From Hydractinia symbiolongicarpus (lineage: Eukaryota; Cnidaria; Hydrozoa; Anthoathecata; Hydractiniidae), in the NCBI RefSeq assembly GCF_029227915.1, contig NC_079880.1, positions 31,427,501-31,491,500 of the forward strand: 64,000 bases of DNA, given 5' to 3'. Position numbers and translations under genes: made by a program. This document shows, one piece after another, positions 25,351 to 34,720 of this stretch. The stretch's first letter is position 1. The number at the start of each line of letters is the position of its first letter. The notes below the pieces were generated by a model. That model had not been told where the DNA came from and made no database searches. It saw only the letters and a list, made by a program, of their open reading frames with translations.

Positions 25351-25488
25351 TCGCTCTTCTCCACTACATCCGGAGCTCTTCTCCTAGTAGTGTTCGCTCT
25401 TCTCCACTACATCCGGAGCTCTTCTCCTAGTAGTGTTTTCTGGCTTAACTAATCTCTCAATCACATCCGGAGCTCCTCTCCTGTGATT
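25351..25488. repeat. Three-hairpin array with conserved core
   Basis: Three imperfect palindromes at 25362-25392, 25405-25435 and 25459-25488. The first two are exact copies in a 43-bp tandem unit. All share the core TCCGGAGCTCYTCTCC, which folds as GGAG, a 5-nt loop and CTCC with a TCC bulge. The outer stems differ: CACTAC/GTAGTG in the first two, AATCACA/TGTGATT in the third, and both pair fully. The array lies about 430 bp past the recombinase stop of the neighbouring minus-strand retrotransposon and may be part of its 3' region. Confidence 0.75.
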
Positions 25489-25916
25489 CCATTTCCTCTA
25501 TCATACCTCACAAGAACCTACTCTTTATGAGCTCTAGCTTCTTTTGCATTTCACACCTGTTATTAACCTCTTGGTGCACCACCTCTGACTGTCAGCGCCG
25601 CATGCCCCTGCTGTTATTTCCCCAGTCATCTGTCCTGCTCGCGTGGTGCACCGTCGTTCATCTCCTCGCACCTGTACTGAATTCACCATACTCTTCCAGG
25701 GGTACACGCACATCTCTACACTTTGTGGCTGCCCAGGGCAGCCCAGCACCCCCAAATTCCCCCAAATAACATGGTCTATGAGCCGATATTTGAAGAGAAC
25801 GACGAGATAATTCAACATGCCATAACAGACTTAACAACTTGACGTGAAAAAAAAAAACTACATGCAAGTGCCTATAAATTAGCCTTTTACAATTATATTA
25901 AGACATAATAACGCAA

Positions 25917-26939
25917 TTATAAGACATTGAAATCCCACAACTTAGTTACCGCATCAAGGCAAGCCATGTTGCCACTCCACTTACGCAAAGCGCTATTAGA
26001 TAAATGGATATACCTTCTGTAACAGTCACTGGACCACCTACCAAGTGTTTTTATGGCTGAGTCAGGAATGCCGCACGAAGCTGCTGTAGAGGCCCCACCA
26101 ATACGGAAACTATGGGTATTTAAATGCAAACTATCACTTAGACTGACGAACAAAAATGCTGAAACGTACTTCCGAGTGATAAAATCCCCATTTGACAAAA
26201 CGAACAACGGACCAGCCTTAGCCCCCCGAAGTAACAGGTAATTTCTTAAAGCTTTTACTGGGCAAAATTTGTGTTCAATCATTGCAAGACGAATTGTGAC
26301 ACCTTTCCTAAATGGATCTGTTTTGGATGCCTTGATGGTTAGCTTTACGATTGTTGCCGAGGAAGAAAATTCAATGTCTGAAGGTGACAGGTGAATTTTA
26401 GGATCATAAAAATTTTTTGATGGTGTAACAAATTCGGATACACGTAAAAACCCAAAAAACGCAACAAGGATGAGAGCAGACCATAATGCTTTGTCATGAC
26501 AAGTAAATTTAGATTCACAAATAAAGTTTAACATTTCGTGCAGATGAACAGGTGTAATAGGCAATCTCGTAGTACGGGAATGTGGATGGCATCTGCGGAT
26601 ACCTCGCATAACGTAAAATAATTTAGCCATTGAAGATATGTTTTCTTTATAGCCTTGCATCTTGCTATGATATTGTATGCCAGACAAATAGACTTTAATA
26701 GTTGAGAATTTAATGCGATCTGCCAGGTACGACACAAAAAATTGTAAAGTTAACTCTTTAAGAGGAAACATAGGTACCATGACGTTTTGACAAAATTGTT
26801 GGTATGCCCGGATACCAGAACGATAAGTTAGTCTTGTATTTGGTGAAATGGAAGAATACAAATAATAATTCACAGACTTTTCAATAGATTCCAAACAGAT
26901 GAAGGAATGGCTGTGGGACACCTGTCTGCTTTCATGCAT
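25917..26939 (-). CDS. Tyrosine recombinase of YR retrotransposon
   Basis: A 340-codon open frame. In DIRS-like elements this enzyme inserts the circular DNA copy without making target-site duplications. Visible motifs: the SPNTRLTYRSGIRAY core-binding start, ALILVAFFGFLRVSEF with the first catalytic Arg, THSFRIGGAS with the HxxR box, and LGRWSSDCYRRYIH with the catalytic Tyr. All catalytic landmarks look intact. Its start overlaps the end of the RT-RNase H frame by 70 nt, which is common in this group. The initiating Met at 26939 is plausible, but translation could also depend on re-initiation. Confidence 0.9.
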   Translation of the reverse strand: MHESRQVSHSHSFICLESIEKSVNYYLYSSISPNTRLTYRSGIRAYQQFCQNVMVPMFPLKELTLQFFVSYLADRIKFSTIKVYLSGIQYHSKMQGYKENISSMAKLFYVMRGIRRCHPHSRTTRLPITPVHLHEMLNFICESKFTCHDKALWSALILVAFFGFLRVSEFVTPSKNFYDPKIHLSPSDIEFSSSATIVKLTIKASKTDPFRKGVTIRLAMIEHKFCPVKALRNYLLLRGAKAGPLFVLSNGDFITRKYVSAFLFVSLSDSLHLNTHSFRIGGASTAASCGIPDSAIKTLGRWSSDCYRRYIHLSNSALRKWSGNMACLDAVTKLWDFNVL

Positions 26940-28690
26940 TCTTTTTTGAACTTGCTTACCTGCAACCGAGAAAGTAAATCTGCATAAATATTAGAACAGC
27001 CTGGGACATGACAAAGCAACAGATTTATGTTACGTTGAGCAGTAAAAAAGAATAAGTGACGGATTAATGTCATTATATCTTTGCATTTGCATGAGCCTGT
27101 GTGCCAGATTTGCACAATGGCTTCATTGTCTGTGCCTAACACCACCTCGTTGTCTGTCCAACCTTCTCCCCAACAAAACGTAGCTATAACAATGGCTAAC
27201 AATTCAAGGAAGCTGATGCTATAAGTGCGCTTAGATTGAAAGGGCAATGAGAACCACTGGCCATTATAGTATCCCCCTAGTCCTACTCCTGAGGCATCAG
27301 TGAACAGGTCAACTTTGCTAGACAAAATGGTGTTTGTGTGAAATAAAGCAACCCCATTCCACGATGGTAAGAATTCAAGCCACCATTCTATGTCTTTCCT
27401 AGCCTCTGCACTAATGTCAATGTGATGATGTAACCTATCCACTTTGGTGGACAAGTCAATCAAACGTCGAAGGAAAATTCTGCCGCTCTTCACTACTTTG
27501 CAAGCGAAAGAAAGTGACCCTATTAATGATAACAAATCCCTTTTTTTGCATTTTTTCCTGCCGTGCCATTGCCTCAACTCTGCCATGAGATTGCTAAATT
27601 TCTGATGAGGTAATCTTAGAACTAAATTGATGGTGTCAATTTCAATACCGAGATAAGTGATTACTTGTACTGGACCAATAATTTTTTCTTCAGCCAGAGG
27701 GACGCCAATTAATGAAAATGTATGGATAATGGCATCAACAACATATTGGCATTGAGATTTAGTGCAGTGGGCTGTTATAAAGTCGTCAAGATAGTGTTTT
27801 AAATTAGTAACAAGTATAATAACAGTTAAAATCCATGTTAGTAGATCCGCAAAGTTGTTAAAAATGAAGGGTGAGGATCTTCCCCCAAACGGCAGAACCA
27901 CATCATAATAATATCTGTTTTTCCATAGGTACCCCAAAAGATGCCAATCATCAGCGTGTACAGGGCATAACCGAAAGGCGTGTTTTATGTCTAATTTAGC
28001 CATGTAGCAGTTCGGGCCTAAAGATTTTATGAGATTGACTGCTTCATCAAATGATGAGTATTGTACAGAGAACTCTTCTTTACTTATCCTGTCATTGACA
28101 GAGAACCCTCTGGGGGAAGATAGGTCAAGAACTACCCGGACAGTGCCATCTTTTTTAGGTGCTGCGCCCAAAGGAGAACAGTGGAAGTTATCCAACGGTT
28201 TAAAGTCAAATGGTCCTACAGTGTGGCCTCTGTTTAATTCCTTTAAAATTGCCTCATCAACTAAATTCTCATAAGTAAAAGCCGATTTGTTATTTCTTGT
28301 AGCCGAGGTTAAGGGAGTGTTCTGGCTGCATCCTAACCTAAATCCGTAGGTAAAACCTGATACAATGAAATCTACGAGATCCCTGTTGGGGTGGGATAAC
28401 AAAAACTTATTTAGAACGCGAACCTTAACCGGTGTGTGCACTAATGAGGGTTTGTGAAAAAATTTAGTTGGGACCGAGCTTAGAGGACCTGGATGGGCAA
28501 AAGATAACGGGGTGGTTTTTCTGACAGAAATGGCAACAGTGGGGATAGGAACAGTTTGGTCGGCAAGGAAGTGCTTTGTTGAAGGAAAAGCAAGCAGGTC
28601 TATCTGGTGGCCATGATTTGCTTGGGACATTCCGAAACTGTGTTGATGATTCTGCTGGGCCAGTGAATTTATTGGGGCATTGTGCGGCAA
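26870..28690 (-). CDS. RT-RNase H polyprotein of YR retrotransposon
   Basis: A 606-codon open frame. The reverse transcriptase covers roughly residues 170-400, with GAAPKKDGTVRVVLDLS, KLDIKHAFRLCPV, LPFGGRSSPFIFN and the active-site box HYLDDF. RNase H follows at about 475-590, with LFTDASGVGLGGYY, FLELLAIVIAT, GTDNEAIVQIW and YADLLSR. The N-terminal about 75 residues overlap the gag frame and may not be translated from this Met. No stop or frameshift breaks the domains, unlike most mobile genes in this window, so the copy may be fairly young. Confidence 0.9.
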   Translation of the reverse strand: MPHNAPINSLAQQNHQHSFGMSQANHGHQIDLLAFPSTKHFLADQTVPIPTVAISVRKTTPLSFAHPGPLSSVPTKFFHKPSLVHTPVKVRVLNKFLLSHPNRDLVDFIVSGFTYGFRLGCSQNTPLTSATRNNKSAFTYENLVDEAILKELNRGHTVGPFDFKPLDNFHCSPLGAAPKKDGTVRVVLDLSSPRGFSVNDRISKEEFSVQYSSFDEAVNLIKSLGPNCYMAKLDIKHAFRLCPVHADDWHLLGYLWKNRYYYDVVLPFGGRSSPFIFNNFADLLTWILTVIILVTNLKHYLDDFITAHCTKSQCQYVVDAIIHTFSLIGVPLAEEKIIGPVQVITYLGIEIDTINLVLRLPHQKFSNLMAELRQWHGRKKCKKRDLLSLIGSLSFACKVVKSGRIFLRRLIDLSTKVDRLHHHIDISAEARKDIEWWLEFLPSWNGVALFHTNTILSSKVDLFTDASGVGLGGYYNGQWFSLPFQSKRTYSISFLELLAIVIATFCWGEGWTDNEVVLGTDNEAIVQIWHTGSCKCKDIMTLIRHLFFFTAQRNINLLLCHVPGCSNIYADLLSRLQVSKFKKECMKADRCPTAIPSSVWNLLKSL

Positions 28691-28784
28691 AGTGGCCAGA
28701 GCCCTGACACCTAAAGCACCTGCCTAACCTGGATGGGAGTGACTTTGTGAACGACGTTGATGGCTGAGCACCCCGCTTCCTTGA
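28464..28784 (-). pseudogene. C-terminal gag fragment with zinc fingers (YR element)
   Basis: In a frame different from the RT gene, 106 codons encode a zinc knuckle CFRCQGSGHFAAQC and then a Cys/His-rich motif, ACFSFNKALPCRPNCSYPHC followed by CHFCQKNHPVIFC. The second resembles the finger near the end of DIRS/Ngaro Gag proteins. An in-frame TAA (28785-28787) closes it upstream. A separate short frame from ATG 28804 is out of phase, so most of gag has been deleted. The fragment overlaps the RT frame by 227 nt (28464-28690). Confidence 0.7.
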
Positions 28785-28911
28785 TTACTTTTCTTTGTAG
28801 ACATAATTGCAACAACCAACGATATGAGGTGTAGCAATGTCCAAATACGAAAATTATTTCAGTTAAGCAAGTTATTGCTACTACTGGTGAGAAGCTAAAT
28901 CAGAGTGAATC

Positions 28912-28919
28912 CCTCCTAT
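28912..28919 (-). promoter_or_regulatory. TATA-like box of the YR retrotransposon
   Basis: On the minus strand the sequence reads CCCTATAAATAGGAGG about 110 nt upstream of the first gag-region ATG (28804). A TATAAATA box in this place fits an internal or terminal promoter of the element. The evidence is the motif and its position only. Confidence 0.45.
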
Positions 28920-29202
28920 TTATAGGGCCCCTGGATTGTTGATTGGCTAACTTAGAACCTCCTAATATGGACATACTATACCCAAACCTTTAGTCCCCAA
29001 CTCTAAAGTATCAACAACAAGAAAGTTGCTTCAAGTTATGACACATAGCTTTGATTTGCTTAATTGGGATAAAGATGCCTTGGGTGAGCAAGACAACATT
29101 GCCTACCCTTAATGATGCATCTGCATAGCAACTATCAAGTATTGGGAACTGCAATTAACATGAGCTAAACTGTGTTTAGCTCCATCTGTTTGTCTAAACT
29201 AA

Positions 29203-29374
29203 TACAGATGACTTGCTATCTTGATAATTTTTTCGTTCTTATTTTTTGGCAGGTAAAAAAAAACAATTGAATTGGCTAATAATTCTTTTTAGAATATCTG
29301 ATTGGTTAAAAAACTATTTGCCTGCCGAAATAAAATGTAGCTAGCTAAACAAAGATTCTAGCAAGTCATCTATA
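29203..29374. mobile_element. Small foldback MITE
   Basis: TACAGATGACTTGCTA at the left and TAGCAAGTCATCTATA at the right are inverted repeats (15 of 16 positions pair). A second inverted pair lies inside (TTGGCAGGTAAA and TTTGCCTGCCGAA). The whole is 172 bp with no coding capacity. TA at the ends suggests a TA target duplication. Confidence 0.65.
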
Positions 29375-30744
29375 GGTACAATTTAAAATAAATTCAATTT
29401 ACTAACGCGTTTAAACTCACTTTCAACAATTTACGCGTTTACCTGCTATTATTCTAAAATAATAAATAAAATAGAACTTGGAACACAAGGATGCAGGAAG
29501 AAATATAGCTAGAAAACTGGCAACAACATACAATTATAATAAAAACACAGTAACTCCGCCATTTTTATTTTAAAATTGCGCTAACTAACCGTCACCGCGT
29601 AAGTAAAACCGAAACCGACCGACCGGCAGAAAAACTGAGGAAATATGGACTAAATTATTTACTAAATTCAGCCAGGAAGAAATGACTCTGTATAAATCTA
29701 TTGTATCTCTTATCTCTGTAAAGAACCCGTATTGCTTTATGCAGAAATGATTTCGATTTTCTCTATGTCTCTGACTCAAAAACAAGATGGGCAAGTTATG
29801 GCATATTTTTATTTTGGAATATTTGGTTCAGGTCAATGGGAATAACATTACAGTTCCTTGTCCTAGACGTTTCATTATTCATTAATCATCAATTCACTTA
29901 GCACATGAATAGCTACAATATTAACTTGTGTGTAATCCAACGTCGGTAAACGTTTGGACAGCTATTTTCCAATTTAAATTTATCCCACAATTCCCAATCC
30001 AATAAAATAATGAATTGATTCCCATTTGGGGCCTAACAAGGAAATTTGTAGAATACACCCTGACTTTTGTCTACAGGACCTATATTCATTAATCCAGTTT
30101 AAGTGCATTTTGCGAAAAAAAGGAAAAACATCTTGTAGCTACGTATAAGAAACAGGTTCATTGTTGGTTCAAGAAATTATGAAAATGACTGATGAATGGC
30201 TTATTGTAGACAAAATTGAATTTTTTATGCAAGTAATAAAAGCATAAAAGCTTTGGAAATTATAAACTTTTTCATGAGGGGTCTGTAACATATAATGCAT
30301 AATGCAAGCAGTGGACAAGAAACTGATATAATTTAACCTTGCTAGCCATATTTTTGGAATAAAAACGAGAAATGGTATATGTCTCTCTTCAACTTATGTT
30401 TTATGCTTTACCTTAAAGGTGTGCCATAGGTAATAGTCCTCATTCTGCTGCTACCCCTCCTATACCATACTGGATACTGATCCACCAGTTCAACTTTAGA
30501 TCAGAAAACAGTCATAGCGTCACAGTTTCTTGTTTTAAAATCTAAAATTGTTCACGGGTCACTTTTTTTCAAATATATATAGTAAATTTTTGTTATTACA
30601 ATTATATAATGTGACAAAAATTTGGCCATGTTTATCTTGTTGCAAGACTGATTACACTGGTTGTTGAACCCCTTGAAAAAATCCCCTTACACAGGAGAAC
30701 TATGAAAAATTTTGATTTGATGACATGTTGCCTCAATTGTGTAG
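29375..30744. other. No recognisable gene
   Basis: AT-rich intergenic sequence between the foldback element and the 172-bp duplication. One short minus open frame at 29585-29794 lacks any recognisable similarity. Confidence 0.3.
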
Positions 30745-30916
30745 CTACAGCTTAAAACCCTGATTTAGTCTAGAGGTTAAACACATAAAAAAATCCACTC
30801 AGGTAGAAGATTTTTAAACATTGCAGCGTAATGATTTGTTCAGTAAATTTTAATGACTAACAAGCAATTTCAGGTATTTTTTAATCATCATCAGATTTAT
30901 TCTCTATAAAACAGAT
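30745..30916 (+). repeat. 172-bp direct repeat, copy 1
   Basis: Begins CTACAGCTTAAAACCCTGAT and ends CTATAAAACAGAT. It matches 31129-31300 over its full 172 bp with about 3 differences by eye. The starts are 384 bp apart, so this is a local duplication with a 212-bp spacer. It is not part of a recognised element. Confidence 0.92.
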
Positions 30917-31128
30917 TAGTTTATTAATTATATACTTATTTAATAATTTATTCTCATGCATGAAGGATATTGTGTCTCTTCCACTTCAATCATGAAGGTA
31001 CACTGCACTTCACTATAAACCGATAATCACATATGGTGTCTTCTGCACCCAATAAACATGTGTTATCAATAATCATGAGCTAAAGGTGGAATGCACAAGC
31101 TGGTCCAGTATCGGCCCAGCGTGTGTTA

Positions 31129-31300
31129 CTACAGCTTAAAACCCTGATTTACTCTAGAGGTTAAACACATAAAAAAATCCACTCAGGCAGAAGATTTTTA
31201 AACATTGCAGCGAAATGATTTGTTCAGTAAATTTTAATGACTAACAAGCAATTTCAGGTATTTTTTAATCATCATCAGATTTATTCTCTATAAAACAGAT
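31129..31300 (+). repeat. 172-bp direct repeat, copy 2
   Basis: Second copy of the 30745-30916 repeat. It ends 32 bp before the truncation point of the plus-strand non-LTR copy. No inverted or LTR-like termini (TG...CA) are present, so an LTR origin is not supported. Confidence 0.92.
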
Positions 31301-31330
31301 AACAGTTTAAAAATAGTTTTATTAAAAAAT

Positions 31331-32833
31331 ATGCAGTCGAGTGTAATAGTGAATTGTTTCAAGGGCAAGGGTGATGCATTAGAAAGGGGTAACTATAGAG
31401 GTTTGAAGTTGGTTGATCAAGTAATGAAAGTTATTGAAAGAGTGATTGATAAGTTACTTAGAGAAAGAATTGATATAAATAAGATGCAATTTGGTTTTGT
31501 TCCAGGGCGTGGCACTACAGATGCAATATTTTTACTCAGACAGCTTCAGGAAAAGTATTTAGAAAAGAGAAAGAATCTCTATTTTGCCTTTGTAGATTTA
31601 GAGAAAGCTTTTGATAGAGTGCCACGTAAAGTTATTTGGTGGGCTATGAGAAAATTAGGTGTGGATGAGTGGCTAGTTACGATGGTTCAGTCTATGTACA
31701 GCAATGCTAGAAGTCGTGTCAGGATTAACGATTCACTTAGTGATGAATTTAATGTAAATGTTGGTGTACATCAGGGTTCTGTACTTAGTCCTTTGTTGTT
31801 TATTCTAGTCTTAGAAGCGCTGTCGATGGAGTTCAGAACAGGTTGCCCATGGGAGTTATTGTATGCAGATGATTTGGTTCTCATAGCAGAGTCGATGGAA
31901 GAATTAGTTGAAAAGTTTGAGAAGTGGAAGAAAGGACTAGAAGAGAAAGGGCTGAAGGTAAACACAGCAAAGTCTAAAGTCATGATAAGTAGCATTGCAG
32001 CCAAGTGTGACCTTGTAGTTGGAAAGTGGCCTTGTGGAGTTTGCAGGAAAGGGGTTGGTAGTAACTCAATTTTTTGTCAGACTTGCAAGCATTGGGTACA
32101 TAAGAAGTGCAGTAGTATTAGTGGAAGGTTAAGAGCTGGCATACAGTTTGTATGCAAGCGTTGCAAAGGTGAGATTATAGAGAATGAAGTATTTCCAGCT
32201 TTAATGATGTACAACAGTGGCTCGTTAGAAATAGTTAAGAACTTCTGTTACTTAGGTGATATGTTGGGCAGTGAAGGGGGTGTTGAAAGAAGTGTTACTT
32301 GCAGGATAGGTTCTGCTTGGAAAAAGTTTAGAGAGTTACTTCCTTTATTGACTAGCAGAGTCCTGTCAATTGAGGTAAAAGGTAGGTTGTATGAGGCCTG
32401 TGTAAGAAGTGTTATGTTGTACGGTAGTGAGACATGGGCAGTGAAGCAGGAAGATCTTGACCGTTAAGAAAGGAATGATATGAGAATGGTTAGGTGGATG
32501 TGTAATGCCAGTCTGAGAGACAGAAAGAGTTCAGATGAGCTAAGAAGCAGGCTAAGTCTCTGTAGAATTAAAGATGTTATCCAGATAAGAAGATTGAATT
32601 GGCTGGGGCACTTGGAAAGAATGGAGGAGGGTAATTGGGTAAGAAAGTGTAGAGACTTGATAGTTCCTGGGGCAAAGCCTAGAGTCAGACCGAGAAAGAC
32701 TTGGCAGGAGGTTATAAGGACAGACTTGATAGAGAGGAAGTTGAGTTTAGATCTAACACAGTCTAGATCAGATTGGAAGAGGGTCATTAATATATCCCAT
32801 CCAACCCATGCTAGCATGGAAAACGGACGTTAA
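31331..32833 (+). pseudogene. Partial RT, PHD-like finger and C-terminal domain (copy 2)
   Basis: One open frame, 31331-32466, encodes RT from the middle of the palm (FVDLEKAFDRVPR, LLYADDLVL) straight through the finger (CGVCRKG...CQTCKHWVHKKC...CKRC) to SETWAVKQEDLDR. It shows that RT and finger belong to one protein. A single TTA-to-TAA change at about 32464 then stops the frame, where the other copy reads Leu. The same frame continues from 32467 to 32833 and ends ASMENGR. Endonuclease and N-terminal RT are missing through truncation. Confidence 0.88.
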
Positions 32834-32860
32834 GCCGAGAATGATGATGATGATGATGCA
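31333..32860 (+). mobile_element. RTE-like non-LTR retrotransposon, 5'-truncated copy
   Basis: Plus-strand copy very similar to the element at 21268-24700. Similarity begins abruptly inside the reverse transcriptase at GAGTGTAATAGTGAATTGTT and runs to the 3' end TTAAGCCGAGAATGATGATG with an (ATG)n tail. A 5' truncation is the usual outcome of target-primed reverse transcription. The high identity of the two copies indicates a family active in the recent past. Confidence 0.9.
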
Positions 32861-33242
32861 CAACTTCAAAACAAATACTAACGAATGTTATAACACATCT
32901 TAAATCAGTTTTAAAAATTATAATAAGCTATTGCAAACATCTCTTACGACGTCGTTTATTATTATATTTTAATAACTAATATATGACATGTTCAAAGTAG
33001 GTATAATTTGACGAATATATAATGCTTCTAACACCATTAAATGATGGGACGATCTGCTTGCTGAAACAAGTATGATGATGTCATCCATTGTGAGTGCGAT
33101 TTTGCATGATTTGAAGTGACTATATTCGTCCAAAATCCATCATTCATTAAATGTTATATGGATTTGCGAAAATTTATACAAGGTACTGTATATACTTTAA
33201 ACATGTTTTTTTTGTTTTGTTTGTACATTTTAACTGTGTGTT

Positions 33243-33303
33243 ATATTTTTAATATATCCGCATCCTAAAGATTAAATTTATGAGAAATGAATACATCTTT
33301 AAA
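33243..33303 (+). repeat. Dispersed repeat, copy 2
   Basis: ATTTTTAATATATCCGCAT followed by ATTAAATTTATGAGAAATGA, the same unit as 8929-8989. This copy is followed within 30 bp by the (ATT)n array. Confidence 0.65.
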
Positions 33304-33329
33304 TTAACCATCCATTTATTTGGCACTCA

Positions 33330-33439
<110 letters not shown>

Positions 33440-34372
33440 AATAATACTATTTTCTTCATTAAATGTATAAACTTTAAATTTCACAATAAATGACAGAAAA
33501 TATAAAACTTATCACATTACCCGCACGACATTATAACCCGCACCAACGGTGGAAGTCGTAAAAATCAACTTGTAACCCACGGGTTATATACCGGAAAATA
33601 CGGTATGTAAGATATCGAAAATGTGATTGTGCAAGACTAAATTATACACCTATTACCTGAAAACCTTAATGACAAATTTTTGATGTTGCGAACTTTAATC
33701 ACAACAGCCCTCACAAGTAAGTACTGTTGTTAATTTAAAGGCTGTGTTGCATTTAGAGACTAAACCATGCTTGGTCAAGCCTATTAAAAAGAAAATAACA
33801 GCCAAGAAATAAATCGCTCCCCAAAAGTTACAATAATTTAAACTGGGCGAGCAATCTGAATAAATAGAATAAGTTTATAAAAGCATATTTTATTACAAAA
33901 TCTATTTTATCTTGTCTTTTTTATATATTTGAGTTTTTTTAATGCAAATAATAAGAAAGATAACATTGATTTGCATGTGAGATGAATTGATATTGCCCAG
34001 CCAGACAAAATTTTGTGGAATTGGGGGAGCAATTTATGGCTCAGCTAGTTTCTCATTTCTTAGAATTGGGCAAGCCTTTGCATGAGCAAGAGTGATCGCT
34101 CTCCCCTTATTGATATAGGCCTGCTTGGTGAGTTTTATGAATCTAGCTTGATGAGAATACTGAACGTAGTTTCGATTGTTGTTTTTGTTGTTGTTGAGCC
34201 TGTTCTATTATCATATATTTTTTCACGTACTGACCAAATGTTTAAACATATCTATTAGCATAATAGCTAGCTGTATTGTTTGCCATCAATGTTAAGCAAA
34301 GCATCTAAGCAATTTAAGTAAATATATGGGTATTTTTTACAGTTATAATATTACAACAGTTACTATATTTCA

Positions 34373-34720
34373 ATGGGCGGTGTGTTTTATGGGTGTTGTG
34401 GTGGAGAAGAAGAAAAACCTTCACGTAAAGAAGTCACAAAGAGAGGTAAAAATGTTAAAAGTAGTAAAGATAGTAAAAGTAAAAGAAAACACATTCAAGA
34501 AGTAAAGGAAGAGTCTTCTGAACAAAATAGCAATCGAAAGGAAAATAATATGGACCCAAAATTAAATATGATCTCACCAAACACCATAAAACTGTTAACT
34601 GATATTGGTGAATTGAAAAATTATGAACATAATACTTTGGACAGTTCACAAATAGAAAAAAATTTACAAATTCATGCTGATATATTGGCAAGACTGGAAA
34701 ATCCTTCAGCTTTTCAATGA
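34373..34720 (+). CDS. Small protein with possible lipidated N-terminus, function unknown
   Basis: An uninterrupted 115-codon frame from ATG 34373. It begins MGGVFYGCCGG, where Gly2 with adjacent Cys8-Cys9 resembles N-myristoylation plus palmitoylation, although Tyr at position 6 is unusual for N-myristoyltransferase. A Lys/Ser-rich polybasic linker follows (about residues 15-45), then an acidic patch. The C-terminal segment, about residues 60-115, is predicted helical (TIKLLTDIGELKNYEHN, IEKNLQIHADILARLENP). I do not recognise the family. A membrane-anchored adaptor is possible but is an inference. Continuous coding with a distinct conserved-looking C-terminus favours a real gene, perhaps single-exon. 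Confidence 0.5.
   Translation: MGGVFYGCCGGEEEKPSRKEVTKRGKNVKSSKDSKSKRKHIQEVKEESSEQNSNRKENNMDPKLNMISPNTIKLLTDIGELKNYEHNTLDSSQIEKNLQIHADILARLENPSAFQ

Larger units (their letters stand above)
25351..28960 (-). mobile_element. DIRS/Ngaro-type tyrosine-recombinase retrotransposon
   Basis: Three overlapping minus-strand frames in the order gag C-terminus (28464-28784), RT-RNase H (26870-28690) and tyrosine recombinase (25917-26939). This order and the recombinase in place of an integrase identify a YR retrotransposon. RT-RNase H and recombinase frames are uninterrupted, but most of gag is missing. A TATA-like box lies upstream at 28912-28919. Terminal repeats (split direct or inverted) were not identified, so the outer limits given are approximate. 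Confidence 0.85.

Noticed and set aside
25362-25488. Hammerhead or other small ribozyme
   Set aside because: No CUGAUGA...GAAA core or other known ribozyme signature appears on either strand of the hairpin array.
30745-31300. LTRs of a small retrotransposon
   Set aside because: The 172-bp repeats lack TG...CA ends, a primer site and target duplications.
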